Source: Lepagella muris
Lineage (GTDB): Bacteria > Bacteroidota > Bacteroidia > Bacteroidales > Muribaculaceae
Direction: 5' to 3'
Assembly: GCF_004793975.1 (NCBI RefSeq)
Contig: NZ_SRYB01000009.1
Coordinates: 77,092-141,091 of the forward strand
Length of the DNA stretch: 64,000 nt
Shown one piece after another: positions 26,601 through 34,695 of this stretch; position 1 is the stretch's first letter, and the number at the start of each line of letters is the position of its first letter. The translations under genes and the position numbers were made by a program. The notes under the pieces are model-generated. The model was not told where the DNA came from, searched no databases, and saw only the letters and a list, made by a program, of their open reading frames with translations.

Positions 26601-28499
26601 TCTTTGTACTGTGCTTTGGAATTGCTTGAACATTAGGGGTTGGAGCTGTTTATGAACATCCATAGCCTGCTGTTTAATGCTGGCATGTTCACGTTGAGCT
26701 GTCATATATCGGTCAAAAGCATGACTACTGCCTCCACTCTTATCCAATTTAGCCTTGGCAGAAGCCATTGCTTTGGCAGCTTTTTCTTGAGCTGTTGATA
26801 GGGTCCCATATTTCGCTGCCAAATTATTCAACTGTTTTTCATCAGCAGCTGTAAAAGTCGGGGGAGTATATGCTGGATGAGGTGTAGCGGTCGGTGCAGT
26901 TGAGGTCGAAGTTTTAGCAACTGTTTTACTAACTGGTTTGGTTTGACCTGAAATAGCTTGAAGTTGTTGCTGTATTCCATCTGGAATTAGATGTACTTTG
27001 ACATCCAATATAGGCGTAGGAGTAATGGTCTTTAAGGATGCGGCAACTTGTTCCCCACTAATTTTAACATTAACAGGAATTGCTTCAGTTACTTTGCCTT
27101 GTAATTTAGATATTTCTCCGACTATCGGTATTACTGGAGGCTTGGCAGTGACATTAAGTTTTGAAATATTGCCTATAACGTCAATCGCAAATGGTTTTGC
27201 AGTTTTTACCGCACTTTGAGTAGCCGCCGCTGTTTTACCTTGAAAAGACTTGATTATATTTTCTTGTTCCGCTTTATTGGCCTGATATGTAGCAAGAGCT
27301 TTGGAGTCTCTCGTAATCTGACCTTTTATAGCAGGAGTACGTTGATCTTCCGGAATAGCCTGATTTGTATTAAGACGAGATTGGATGGTGGCAATCTTCT
27401 CATTCCAAGTTTTTACCTGCTTTTGAGCGTTTGTGAGTTTAGTCTTTTCGTCCTTTGTAAGCGAAGAAACAAGGCTGGATGACTTTCCAGTTTTAGTCTT
27501 AGTTTCTTTGGGTGTAAAAGGAGCGACAACTGCTGCACTCAGACCGGCCAACTGTTTAAGTTTTGCTTCAGCTGCTGCAAAACCTTCTGTATTCAGTATA
27601 GGATTGATATTGAAAGTACCTTGGGCTTGTAATGCTTTTAGAGAGGCTTGTATCTGTTCAATAACAGTTAAGGCACCACCAGCACCTGTGGCGTTACCCC
27701 TGATATTGACCGTGAGAGCTTTACTTTTTGCATCACCAAATGCTTTTTTCCATTCTCTGATAACAGCTGGGGTTACATTTGTGAGTTTCGCCGGCTGAGA
27801 GGCTGCTGATCGAGAAACAGTAGCTGGAGCAGATGTTTTAGAAGCCTTCGCTTGTTGTGCAGCGGCTTCTTTTTCCATCTTTTCCGCAACTGCCAGTTCA
27901 GCTTTTCTCTGCTGAATCATCTTCTGGAACATTTGTTTTTTTGCCTCCAGTTCCAGAAGTCTATCTTGCATTTGAGCTTGAATCTGCGCATTGCCCTTTG
28001 CCAAAGCGTTTTTGGTCATTAAAATAGAGCCATCACGATTCCTTATGGTTTCCCCCTTTTTATTTTTTTTGGGTGTACCTAAGAGTTTGTCTAACTCTTT
28101 GTTATAAGCCTCAATATCCTTCTTTATGGCTGCAACTGATCTATTCCCTCCTAATGCTGTTCCAATGCCCTTTTGAGCAGTTTTTGTAGCAGTAGCATTG
28201 CCGGAGAGAGCTTCAAATATTGCAGCGTGCATCTCGGCGGCGGCACTTTTTACTTGTGTCACCATTGCTCGCAACTGATTATTAAATGCCCCTACATCAA
28301 TCTTAGGAGCAAATGTCATTTGCGAGTTCTGTTTGAGCTGATATACCGACTGGCTAACCTGAGTGATCGCTGTTTTAAGCGTGTTCATTGGAACTTCAAA
28401 TTCCTTTGCGATGTTCGCAATGGATTGAAGTCCCTCGGCGGCCTTGGTTACATCAGCAATAATGTCATACCTAACGATGTAATCTTTATAATCTGCCAT
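20652..28499 (-). CDS. Tail tape measure protein (TP901 type)
   Basis: A 2615-aa protein that sets tail length and is ejected into the host envelope. The N-terminal half has coiled coil and long Ala/Thr/Pro-rich linkers, including a perfect tandem repeat of 89 residues (25579-26112). The TP901 core is in the middle (ASAARFLAMAGYDIDAINAA; GVMGNAGIQASSAGTALRMM). It is followed by hydrophobic segments (LIKFWITFQMGITQMGTLI; NPVTLAVGAVAGLGYGLYKL) and then the stretch shared with the membrane moron. At the usual 0.15 nm per residue this would mean a tail of several hundred nanometres, though the low-complexity linkers may not all count. The gene is preceded by a terminator-like hairpin. Confidence 0.93.
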   Translation of the reverse strand: MADYKDYIVRYDIIADVTKAAEGLQSIANIAKEFEVPMNTLKTAITQVSQSVYQLKQNSQMTFAPKIDVGAFNNQLRAMVTQVKSAAAEMHAAIFEALSGNATATKTAQKGIGTALGGNRSVAAIKKDIEAYNKELDKLLGTPKKNKKGETIRNRDGSILMTKNALAKGNAQIQAQMQDRLLELEAKKQMFQKMIQQRKAELAVAEKMEKEAAAQQAKASKTSAPATVSRSAASQPAKLTNVTPAVIREWKKAFGDAKSKALTVNIRGNATGAGGALTVIEQIQASLKALQAQGTFNINPILNTEGFAAAEAKLKQLAGLSAAVVAPFTPKETKTKTGKSSSLVSSLTKDEKTKLTNAQKQVKTWNEKIATIQSRLNTNQAIPEDQRTPAIKGQITRDSKALATYQANKAEQENIIKSFQGKTAAATQSAVKTAKPFAIDVIGNISKLNVTAKPPVIPIVGEISKLQGKVTEAIPVNVKISGEQVAASLKTITPTPILDVKVHLIPDGIQQQLQAISGQTKPVSKTVAKTSTSTAPTATPHPAYTPPTFTAADEKQLNNLAAKYGTLSTAQEKAAKAMASAKAKLDKSGGSSHAFDRYMTAQREHASIKQQAMDVHKQLQPLMFKQFQSTVQRALTNEELVRGIGAQSVINQLNAKKRLTAAQKTQLAEANQTLASLRAPAPIPTTPAPESTQSTVASQPTKAKKAPAKNTITATVDTKNIISQIQSIPKQTIPVSIKLKWERGAVGRQEQIKKLTGNIPPIPLNLDIANAITGLDEFIAKVKAASPQNIKLTATGVATNAAPATTVAPTQKAPTTVATPAKGKKTTAIGQKKPAVVDTTKGLAQTKLPSVALKLDTTAAVAALEEFVAKVRAASPQNIKLTATGVATNAAPATTVAPTQKAPTTVATPAKGKKTTAIGQKKPAVVDTTKGLAQTKLPSVALKLDTTAAVAALEEFVAKVRAASPQNIKLTATGVPPAGTQQNVTAPATNTVPPVAPIVPPTTGGTTQKGQKQSGHTGHQPLTPRQYRDQLGAHLAKGGMLPPNYATQIADQQRRRAWHLDQMKRDAMAAFAQKTPYELAEEERLRKLAPTTAGTGKNKVAWDSTAPAAHTAPNGYKWVRANDLTSYLNNEQQQQLAKLRGDESNARGNVARIQSQIARSTGKSNARLEAARTQYAAIQKQMEPYLKQMAQLEEMKKPLLSLKKPNKTQRSALARIESSQAALQTQIDQYRQAQAPFANAIQHETALMARYGTMSSNALSAATQQHSSAQAAVSRYTDGWKLAQTNPKGKPSESNIQKAARLQAQAQNAMLPFAQNKEQLNMLTKHRRYFRQAVATTGIMPTPGMEAPQMLKYLQGVSTQMQKASVAVPWTLQSQINKLEGDVAKANGVGQPTQSRGTGMVPMRTGQPKPFFDRSRRWAYPFTGQTSFGVRTPMAVDMAKGMGVMFAIGGAMSAIGSSFSQAMEYQNTMRTTQAILQNGTDSYSQNSFKNMEATVRNVGVKTKFSAPEVASAARFLAMAGYDIDAINAAIRPIADLALIGDSDLGETADKMTNIMTTFQIAPERMREAANIMATTATRSNTDLMMLAESAKYGGGVANMYGRNDPHLFADTMALFGVMGNAGIQASSAGTALRMMYQNLFKPNKTQKAVLDMMKQSYGITTLKEDGSYRSISDILIDMVQRIPENQMAQIVGNLFRITAQPGAAATLLAAAGGDTGVAQEIGTGIEAMSSKMSSKAGMSSLVSLMLANRNSAYGNISGAIAEEKQNTISGLWAQVTSTFTEGIVQAFENRQGGFEGMLKKLRDYLAKPETIQMMQNLLDLIIEIGKVMAWFVKIWASLYNAAPGLIKFWITFQMGITQMGTLIAPIISLIGVFDRLKGSIMALAGISAVGGSAVTRNVAGSVAAGTAANAAIANTPFIVGSGKFGTNKVIRGNIATRAHNAMAANAILAGELALSGANKQTTLAALNKETRQHYAAVRERAARIYGPARAGRAFRAAATAVPTMASFAPMFGGLKSMLMGLLTGLAKAAGFLVNPVTLAVGAVAGLGYGLYKLKQRIDGTSEAQQRARVQANKAADQTHRELTKEGKWYQDMMSENIPEAAPVISSIDTAQIEKYNADKQRFNQLYATIFNDFSKDASKQSINDVTTKWRNVITANPAYSLAIGNARNYDFSKKHKQMEYNVHNDAGNLGIALWNLWHADEDTAINQRNGMVQDALMIEGANDLRTQQAIREIADLRQKYLAGETSYKTEEEYQQAAIAIRNKYMSQFTAKLPSAGMTPEQFQQTTNRSVYDKYQLGAQNLMDATINGQMGTLVGKMNAYQWLSDAENRAKLYTDEWYNAISNIIGDYHVIYNAVSADGQQQANIELMLSTLPNGRLNFTNILDQIRAKVTNFNLTLQGFSDIIGASYKMMAEAGVIDINDANGLKEQIRHQMNGAKYGDKTVQDYWAQWIASNENSEWVKAGINEKQYVDFIMGRSGETINLGNRIVSRSAEQQQMYHNISRKTANTIIEQNKHLIDKAQQLGNNNSGTQYTPTPTPTSTKDQQAYASHYDRAAARPTQVVFNINNLASFDRTTVASSAEERDLMAAMEDRIAGAVYQMFAEASNQAQRVMDLT
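25579..26112 (-). repeat. Perfect 267-bp tandem duplication in the tape measure gene
   Basis: Two adjacent copies (25579-25845 and 25846-26112) appear identical base by base, followed by a partial third copy that diverges after about 40 bases. The unit is 89 codons, so the frame is kept. The lack of silent differences points to a recent duplication or active homogenisation. Confidence 0.88.
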
Positions 28500-28546
28500 T
28501 GGTAGTAATGCTAAATGATTTGCTACCTATTAATAGTCAAAGAGAA

Positions 28547-28572
28547 GCCCCAAGCCATTTACGGCCTGGGGC
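28547..28572 (-). terminator. Terminator-like hairpin before the tape measure gene
   Basis: On the minus strand GCCCCAGGCC pairs with GGCTTGGGGC around a six-base loop, followed by the T-rich TTCTCTTT. It may lower read-through from the sheath-like gene into the tape measure gene. Confidence 0.55.
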
Positions 28573-28607
28573 ATGTGGTTCTTTGATACGCTTGAACCTT
28601 AAAAATC

Positions 28608-29891
28608 TTAATCTATATCGTGAGAAACTTCTTCTGACAAGAAACCACTATAGTTTACCGGCCCGATTTCCAGTCTCAGTGAAATAGAGTCATTCTCCAG
28701 AAGCTCATCATTTTCCAAGAATGTTACTACTCGACCATTAATCTGATTTTGACCTTGCTTATTTCTCATCACGGAATCCAAAAGTGTGTTGATAGAATCT
28801 GTGATAATAGTGATTGATGTTGCGCTGATATTATGGGTGCCGGGAACATAAATATGATTGCTGTTTACATAGGGAATAAGAGCTGTACACATTGCCCGGC
28901 GACATTTGTGCATTACACGATTGTTGGCTATATTGTTGAAGTCACCTTCACACAAAGTCTGGTCACTGCTAAGAAAGTATGAGGCTTCCAACCCTTCATA
29001 ATCAACTGGAATGATGTAGCCTCGTGAAGAGATAGTATTGGCCCATACACGGTGTACGCTACTCATTGGAGTGCCGGTACTACCTACGCCCCATTCCGGA
29101 TTATTGAATCCCTCATTTTTGTTCAAATCACATTTTTCCAGAGATGCAATACTTTCTTCAGCTCCACATAAAGCCAGACAAGCCATTATCAATCCCAAAG
29201 AAGAAACTGGGGCCTGAAGAGGATTGTTGCCCTGCATCTGGCGCACTTCCTGAGAGCCGTTTTGTACTAAAGCTACGGAAACCTTAGGGCAATTCAATTC
29301 AATAGCGTTAGGCAATTTCTTATAATGGATTTGATCACCTCCAATATAATTCGTATTTCCGCATAACATTATATGCAGAGGCACCATCGTATGAGTTGAC
29401 ACTCCGATTTTACCATTGATTTCATCAGCTTGTGCCTGAAGGTCGGTTATGAGCGAGGTAAACCCCATTGACCCATCGGTTTTCTTATTCCAGATAGGTT
29501 GAGAAGTCCAAACTCCAATATGAAATATTCGCCCGCTGGCCTGCTGCTGAATATACTGTATCACATCCCAGTCCTTAGTACAATCAGCAATGGCAATATA
29601 TACAGCTTGGTTCTCTCCAATAAAATCAAAGAATTGAGATAAATGATAGTATATCAATCCATTGAGAAAACCATCATTAGTTATACCAAGCAAGAGTGCA
29701 TCATCCATATTTTTGATACACTGAATCTGGCCATCTTTGAAATTGTGATATAGCAGTGGGAATGACTCAAACGGCTTATCAAACCCGCTTGTGTCAAATA
29801 AAAAGGCTCCGACACTCTCATCTGTCGGGATATTGAAAGTTAAGTCTGGGGTTTGCTTAACCCCGGTATTTATATAACTGAGTTGTGCCAT
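28608..29891 (-). CDS. Second tail-sheath-like protein
   Basis: A 427-aa paralogue of the sheath at 31255. Both share FLSSDQTLCEGDFNNIAN against FFSSDQTLSTGDYRTLAR, and RVMHKCRRAMCTALIP against RVMHKSRRVVRRALLP, and the start pattern with NTGV...T. It is placed between the tail chaperone and the tape measure rather than beside the tube. It could be a minor sheath species, a sheath initiator or terminator at one end of the tail, or a decoration protein. The family (DUF2586-like sheath) is inferred from the better paralogue. Confidence 0.75.
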   Translation of the reverse strand: MAQLSYINTGVKQTPDLTFNIPTDESVGAFLFDTSGFDKPFESFPLLYHNFKDGQIQCIKNMDDALLLGITNDGFLNGLIYYHLSQFFDFIGENQAVYIAIADCTKDWDVIQYIQQQASGRIFHIGVWTSQPIWNKKTDGSMGFTSLITDLQAQADEINGKIGVSTHTMVPLHIMLCGNTNYIGGDQIHYKKLPNAIELNCPKVSVALVQNGSQEVRQMQGNNPLQAPVSSLGLIMACLALCGAEESIASLEKCDLNKNEGFNNPEWGVGSTGTPMSSVHRVWANTISSRGYIIPVDYEGLEASYFLSSDQTLCEGDFNNIANNRVMHKCRRAMCTALIPYVNSNHIYVPGTHNISATSITIITDSINTLLDSVMRNKQGQNQINGRVVTFLENDELLENDSISLRLEIGPVNYSGFLSEEVSHDID

Positions 29892-29925
29892 TCTGTCTTT
29901 TTATAATAATAGTCCAAAAACAAGA

Positions 29926-29947
29926 ATAGGAGCCGTTAAGCTCCTAT
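29926..29947 (-). terminator. Terminator after tail chaperone
   Basis: ATAGGAGC (29926-29933) pairs with GCTCCTAT (29940-29947), followed on the minus strand by TCTTGTTTTT. It lies 6 bases after the stop of the frameshift extension. Confidence 0.7.
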
Positions 29948-29953
29948 CCTGAA

Positions 29954-30573
29954 TTATTTTGCACCTCCTGTCAGCATACCTACCGTATTGGCTTGTTGAA
30001 CCATGAGCATCTGAGAATGTACCCAGTAGGCATTTTCTGACCAAAAGGCAAAATCATCGTCTGTCATGTTGTCTAAGTCCAAATGAGGATAGTAGTAAGC
30101 CATCAGTGCATAGCGTTGTCTGTAAACATCCTCTTTGTCTATTCGACAACGCTCTATTTTTTTACCATTTCGGCATTGCGGGCCTCAATGAGCGAGGTGA
30201 GCTGGTTCATCGCACCGTAGAGGAAGAGTTCATCATCATCGACCAGTTCGCGGTCGCCGGCGAGGAACACGTTTGTTGCGAGCATCTTGTTTGCCTGAAT
30301 CACGTCCTTCTGGGCGAAATTCATATACTGGCTGAAGTGCATGAGGCTGGGGCGGCGCATGTAAGCGATGTAGAAAGGTTTGTCATCACCTTCTTCGCCT
30401 TCGACAACGATGATAAAGATCTTGCGGAGCTTATGCTCGGCCTTCAGAGCTTCGGCCTTCTTGACGATTTCTTCACGGATTTCGAGAGGTACATTCACGT
30501 TACCTACGAACTCGATTGCGGGAGCAGCCTGAGCCTCAGCTACAGCATCTGCTGTTTTCTTTTCTTTTGCCAT
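29954..30573 (-). CDS. Tail assembly chaperone, long form made by programmed -1 frameshift
   Basis: Ribosomes that slip back one base at A-AAA-AAA (30163-30157) read on for 67 more codons to the stop at 29954, giving about 206 residues. The extension (IERCRIDKEDVYRQRYALMA, then YYYPHLDLDN and a Trp/Tyr-rich middle) has no start codon of its own near the junction and would otherwise be an orphan. This copies the gpG/gpGT layout of lambda: both forms bind the tape measure during tail assembly. The position shortly upstream of the tape measure is the usual one. A 9-bp stem follows the slip site. Confidence 0.82.
30112..30163 (-). promoter_or_regulatory. Programmed -1 frameshift signal
   Basis: On the minus strand the slippery heptamer A-AAA-AAA (30163-30157) in frame GTA AAA AAA TAG is followed after three bases by a 9-bp perfect stem (AGCGTTGTC/GACAACGCT) with a 24-base loop. 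The heptamer is in the correct frame for X-XXY-YYZ slippage. Confidence 0.82.
30154..30573 (-). CDS. Tail assembly chaperone, short form
   Basis: A 139-aa protein ending with MVKK at the slip site. It has a Lys/Ala-rich start, an acidic-basic helical middle (REEIVKKAEALKAEHKLRKI), and KPFYIAYMRRPSLMHFSQYM, a pattern of T4-like and Mu-like tail chaperones. It would be the more abundant product. It coats the hydrophobic tape measure until the tube forms. Confidence 0.8.
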   Translation of the reverse strand: MAKEKKTADAVAEAQAAPAIEFVGNVNVPLEIREEIVKKAEALKAEHKLRKIFIIVVEGEEGDDKPFYIAYMRRPSLMHFSQYMNFAQKDVIQANKMLATNVFLAGDRELVDDDELFLYGAMNQLTSLIEARNAEMVKK

Positions 30574-30653
30574 TGTTGGTTATTTGGTTTAATTGTTAAA
30601 TGTTATCAGTTTGACGAGTTTTGTCAGTCGTCAATATATAATAGTTCATCTTC

Positions 30654-30693
30654 AAAAAAATATGAGAGAGCAACCGTTTCCGACTGCTCTCTC
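30654..30693 (-). terminator. Terminator after tail tube gene
   Basis: On the minus strand an eight-base stem GAGAGAGC/GCTCTCTC is followed by a T-run (30660-30654). It would reduce transcription from the abundant tube/sheath genes into the chaperone gene. Confidence 0.75.
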
Positions 30694-30720
30694 CAACTGA
30701 AAGTATAACAAGAAAACCGA

Positions 30721-31221
30721 TTACGCGCCGCCGTAAAGCTCGTGAGACCAGCTCATGTTTGCGTTGCTTTGAACCTTGCCGGTGTAGATGCGGTGCGGGT
30801 GCAGATCGAACTCTCTTGACAGAGAAGTATCGTCCTGGCTGGCATCCATACCACCTTCTGCAAGAATACATCCTGCGAGAGTTACGGTTTCGGTAGTGAT
30901 GTTTGCGGCCACGTCGTTGACCCAAGAGATGATGAGGTTGAACTCACCAAGACCCAGAAGCGTACCGTCAGTTGAACGGTCACGAAGGTCAATCTGTGTG
31001 CCGTAAGGCAGAGTGATACTTGCCTCATAGGTCACATTACCGAAACCACGCTTGCGAGGCTGGCCACCGAGTCCGTAGATAGGCTCGATTTTACGTTTGG
31101 TGTCCCACTTGATAGCGGTACAATCAACGAAAATCGGGTTCTGAGCACTCTCACCATCGAGGTTGGTCTGAAGCTGAATCATTGACCAACTGTATGCTAC
31201 ATTATTGATTGTTGCTGCCAT
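30721..31221 (-). CDS. Tail tube protein
   Basis: A 166-aa protein with the size and beta-rich character of contractile-tail tube subunits. Features include YSWSMIQLQTNLDGE, YEASITLPYGTQIDLRD and the closing FDLHPHRIYTGKVQSNANM. It directly follows the sheath gene, 34 bases downstream, as in most myoviruses. The tube is the conduit for DNA inside the sheath. Confidence 0.82.
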   Translation of the reverse strand: MAATINNVAYSWSMIQLQTNLDGESAQNPIFVDCTAIKWDTKRKIEPIYGLGGQPRKRGFGNVTYEASITLPYGTQIDLRDRSTDGTLLGLGEFNLIISWVNDVAANITTETVTLAGCILAEGGMDASQDDTSLSREFDLHPHRIYTGKVQSNANMSWSHELYGGA

Positions 31222-31254
31222 TGTTGTATTATATTAGTTTGTTAAACATTGGCT

Positions 31255-32625
31255 TTAGATGGAGTTGGCAAAACCTTCGGTGACTTTGATCTCTCCAGTT
31301 ACACCCAGCGGAACGAGGGCATAATTGATGTCGATGGCATCAGTGTCAAGCACGTTCTGATTGGGGTCAATCGTACAGGTGCGGCCACTTACCTGGGGCT
31401 TTGAGGTGCCGGGTTCGACCATATTCTTATCCAAAGCCTCGATAACGAGATTCTGGAACTCTGCCACAGCAGAAGCAGAAAGATGTCCGGTTGACAGATC
31501 CACCTCTACGTTAGAGTTGACACGGGGAAGAAGGGCGCGGCGAACTACACGACGGCTCTTGTGCATTACGCGACAACGAGCAAGTGTGCGATAATCGCCG
31601 GTGCTGAGGGTCTGGTCGCTGCTGAAGAAGATGCTGTTTTCAAGACCATCATAGTTCATCAGGAACACATAACCATTCTTGTGAAGGAAAGTGTTGCGCT
31701 TGGTATAACCAAGAGTCTTGATGTTGGTGAATGAGGACTCATCGGAGTAGGTCTTGTTCTCTGCGTCCTCGACGAGATTACCAAAACCAAGCTCTGCATC
31801 CTGCATCACAGCAGCAAGATTGAAGCTGGCGACGTGGGCGATACTCTCATTGGCCGGTGCAACTGCAAGACAACCCAGAGCGGCACCTACACAACCTACA
31901 GGAGCGTAGGAGGGGGTGTCAGCAACGTGATTGACAGCATACATCAGCTCGTGAACAGTATCGGTGGGAGCCTGACCAATAAGCACTGTAGTTTTCGGCA
32001 TATTGAGACCGCTCAGATCGGGCAGTTTCTTGATGTCGATTGTAGGCTCATTGAGAATAGGCGCCGAAACGAGAAGGTTCAGAGGCGCGTTGCCCTCATA
32101 GTTTGTGATACCGACTTTGCCACCGAGAACTTCTGCCACTGCTTCGAGCTTTGCACAGATGTTACCGGCCTCGACAGAATAGGAACCATCCTTATTTGTC
32201 TTGGCAATCGGCTTGCCGGTCCAGACACCGATCTGATAGATGATACCACCCGATGCGAGCTGCATCTGCTCAACAGCCTCAAAATCGGGATCCTCATCGC
32301 TGTTCATAAATGAAACGAAGATGCGCTGAGTGCCACCGGCCAGACTGAAGAAGCTGTCAAGATGATATTTTGCAATACCAGCAAGTACAGTATCGTCGAT
32401 ACCGGCTTCAGCTACATCCTTTGTGGTGTTAAGTTCCACGACACTGCCCTTGGCAAACGTCTGAGCAGCAAGAGTATCTTCGCCCAGAGCCTTGTCAAGA
32501 CCACCAACGATACTTGTATCGAAGATGATACCCACAACATTCTCAGTGCTCAGGAACACATTGCTATTGCGCTTGCCGTCAATGTCAGTGGTAAAAACAC
32601 CACCTAAATTTGTATTCGTAGCCAT
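31255..32625 (-). CDS. Major tail sheath protein (DUF2586-like)
   Basis: A 456-aa protein with the sheath signatures seen in this group: FSSDQTLSTGDYRTLARCRV, MHKSRRVVRRALLPRVN and a C-terminal strand region (DAIDINYALVPLGVTGEIKV). Sheath subunits form the outer contractile helix. It lies upstream of the tube gene. A second, more divergent copy is at 28608. Confidence 0.85.
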   Translation of the reverse strand: MATNTNLGGVFTTDIDGKRNSNVFLSTENVVGIIFDTSIVGGLDKALGEDTLAAQTFAKGSVVELNTTKDVAEAGIDDTVLAGIAKYHLDSFFSLAGGTQRIFVSFMNSDEDPDFEAVEQMQLASGGIIYQIGVWTGKPIAKTNKDGSYSVEAGNICAKLEAVAEVLGGKVGITNYEGNAPLNLLVSAPILNEPTIDIKKLPDLSGLNMPKTTVLIGQAPTDTVHELMYAVNHVADTPSYAPVGCVGAALGCLAVAPANESIAHVASFNLAAVMQDAELGFGNLVEDAENKTYSDESSFTNIKTLGYTKRNTFLHKNGYVFLMNYDGLENSIFFSSDQTLSTGDYRTLARCRVMHKSRRVVRRALLPRVNSNVEVDLSTGHLSASAVAEFQNLVIEALDKNMVEPGTSKPQVSGRTCTIDPNQNVLDTDAIDINYALVPLGVTGEIKVTEGFANSI

Positions 32626-32631
32626 TGTGAA

Positions 32632-32988
32632 TTACTTTTTATTGTTGAAAAATTTGTTTTTGAAAAGTTTAGCACCTTTCAGCAGATAGGCTGGAGTTCC
32701 TTCGGGATGTACAAATCCTCTGGGAGTAATCCAGATTTTCTCATACTGGGGATAAAGGCGCATCAGCTCTGCTTCACGAGGGGAAATCTCTTCGGCCGGC
32801 TCGCTCTTTGCTGAGGTTTTCACCTCTTTAGCAATCTTAGGAGCTTCTTCGACCTCTTCGATTTCATTTGACGGCTGTGCTTCCGCTTCTGGAGTAGGTT
32901 CTGAGGGTGTTACCTCTTCGCTCACCTGAACGTCAACCACAACTGCTTCTTCGGCTTTTGCTGTTTCGGTTTTTTTGCTTCTACCCAT
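32632..32988 (-). CDS. Hypothetical Glu/Ala-rich protein with C-terminal globular end
   Basis: From the ATG at 32988 (MGRSKKTETAKAEE) the product is 118 residues. The first 75 are Glu/Pro/Ala-rich and probably disordered. The end (LMRLYPQYEKIWITPRGFVH, then PEGTPAYLLKGAKLF) looks folded and basic. It lies between the capsid and sheath genes, where head-completion or neck proteins are common; no specific family was seen. An in-frame ATG at 33009 is possible. Confidence 0.6.
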   Translation of the reverse strand: MGRSKKTETAKAEEAVVVDVQVSEEVTPSEPTPEAEAQPSNEIEEVEEAPKIAKEVKTSAKSEPAEEISPREAELMRLYPQYEKIWITPRGFVHPEGTPAYLLKGAKLFKNKFFNNKK

Positions 32989-33048
32989 AGTTGTGAAGGA
33001 TTTAAGCAAGGTGGCTTTTACACCACCTTGCTAAGTTGTTGATGTTGG

Positions 33049-34104
33049 TTACGCGGTGTACTTGAACGGAATGTGAGCCGTGATCTCCGAAGGACGGACA
33101 ATGTTGACGTCCATTTTGAGAAGCACCTTGAAGAAGTAAAGCTCAGAGTTGTTCTGGAGCTTGTCGATCTGAAGTACGTCCTCATCGTTGGCGTAGTCAA
33201 CACCCATCCAGAGATTTGAGTCAACGCCAGTAGTGAACACGCCCATGAAGATGGTATCGTTGGGAAGAGCAACCATAGGAATGATGCGCTTGCCCTGGAA
33301 ACGATGCTCGTTCTCCTTGCGGTTGTCGCTGTACTTCATGGTCTTGGCCGAGAGGTACTTGTTGTAAGCATCCCAAGACTTGTAGTCCATAAGGATGACA
33401 AGACCAGCTTTCTTGCGGATCTTGGGAGCGGTTGCTTCCCACATCGCGTAAAGCTCTTTCTCGACAGCCTCACCATCGGCAAATGTGCCGGTGCCGGCGA
33501 TATTGACCTGACCACATTTTGCATCTTCGGAGGTAGCAGCTGCGGCGGCGTTCATAAGCATACGGGCGATAGCACCGTTAAAATACTTCATGGGGCCGGC
33601 CTCTGCATCGCCACCAATTTCTGTTGCACCAGCGGCAACTGAGCCATCGCTGCTTGCGATCTTGGCACGTTCTGTTGCAGTTGCGGAGCACCAGATAGCC
33701 TGGTTGATGTATTCATGCTCTGACTCCATAAGCAGACGGATCATTGTTGCCTGAACCTTGGGGTCGAGTTCGCGGAATACGAGATTGCCCTTCGGCTGGA
33801 ACGGACGATAATACTGCTCGAAGTCGCGGGGGTTGAACTCCAGATAGATCATAAAATCTTCCGGCTCCAGATAGCGCTCTGCAAACTGATATTCGCCCAC
33901 GCTTGAATTAGGAGTAGCCTTGTGGTCCTGAATGATTTTTCCAAGACGTACACTGGGAAGAGCATATTTCTTCTGGATGCCCGACTTGATGTGAATAAGA
34001 CCCTCCTTGTAGGTCTCATTCTCCTGGGCGGTAAGGGTCAGAAGATCACCAAGGACTTCACCAGTATAGTTACTCTGACCCGCGTTAAAAGTAAATGCTG
34101 CCAT
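33049..34104 (-). CDS. Major capsid protein
   Basis: A 351-aa protein placed directly after the protease/scaffold gene. The size, Ala-rich helix region and C-terminal strands (ELYFFKVLLKMDVNIVRPSE) fit a HK97-fold capsid subunit. DYKSWDAYNKYLSAKTMKY and HRFQGKRIIPMVALPNDTIF are typical of Bacteroides-phage capsids. High codon regularity suggests strong expression. Confidence 0.82.
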   Translation of the reverse strand: MAAFTFNAGQSNYTGEVLGDLLTLTAQENETYKEGLIHIKSGIQKKYALPSVRLGKIIQDHKATPNSSVGEYQFAERYLEPEDFMIYLEFNPRDFEQYYRPFQPKGNLVFRELDPKVQATMIRLLMESEHEYINQAIWCSATATERAKIASSDGSVAAGATEIGGDAEAGPMKYFNGAIARMLMNAAAAATSEDAKCGQVNIAGTGTFADGEAVEKELYAMWEATAPKIRKKAGLVILMDYKSWDAYNKYLSAKTMKYSDNRKENEHRFQGKRIIPMVALPNDTIFMGVFTTGVDSNLWMGVDYANDEDVLQIDKLQNNSELYFFKVLLKMDVNIVRPSEITAHIPFKYTA

Positions 34105-34147
34105 TGTTGTTGTGAATTAAATTATTTATTGATTGATTTGCTGGCGA

Positions 34148-34695
34148 TTAGTCGAGGGATTTGAACTTGAAGTCTTTTCCCACGACATCTTCGACCTTGG
34201 CCTGAACTTTCTGCTCTTCGGTCTGGATACCGTCTTTGGCGGTGTCCTGGTTGGCCTCAGAAATAGCTGCGCCGATGTTGTCACGAGCGGGGATGGTGGC
34301 GAGGATGCGTTCAGCAAGCTCAAAATCGTTCTGGGCCATCTTGACGTAAGCCTCACGATCATCCTTGCTGATTTTGCAGTCCTTGATGGCCTTGTCAACA
34401 AGAGCATTTATCTTGTCCTCCTTAGCCTTCGCCTCTGCATCCTGATAGACCTTCAGTGCATCCTTGGCCTTGGTGAGATCGGCGGTAAGGTTGCTGATTG
34501 AAGTCTTTGCGCCGGTGAGTTCCGCTTTGACAGTGGTAAGCTCTGCCTTTGCTTCATCAAGAGCTTTCTGGTTTGCCTCTGCCTTGTCAGCTTTGGCTTT
34601 AAGCTCATTAATCTTCGCCGTGATGTTGTCGGCGGTAGCCTTCTCTCCAGTCAGTCCGAAAAGAGCGGCAAAAACTGTGATTTCGCTTTTATCCA
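34148..34695 (-). CDS. Nested in-frame scaffold protein (internal start)
   Basis: An internal ATG at 34695 (MDKSEITVFAALFG), at the junction of protease and coiled coil, would make a 182-aa scaffold alone. The preceding bases (TTCAAACACA) match the AT-rich start context of other genes here. This copies lambda C/Nu3. It shares the stop codon of the full-length gene. Inferred; internal starts cannot be proven from sequence. Confidence 0.6.

Noticed and set aside
25066..28500. Many rightward frames opposite the tape measure gene
   Set aside because: They are shadows of a repetitive, Ala/Thr-rich gene; no start context or promoter supports them.
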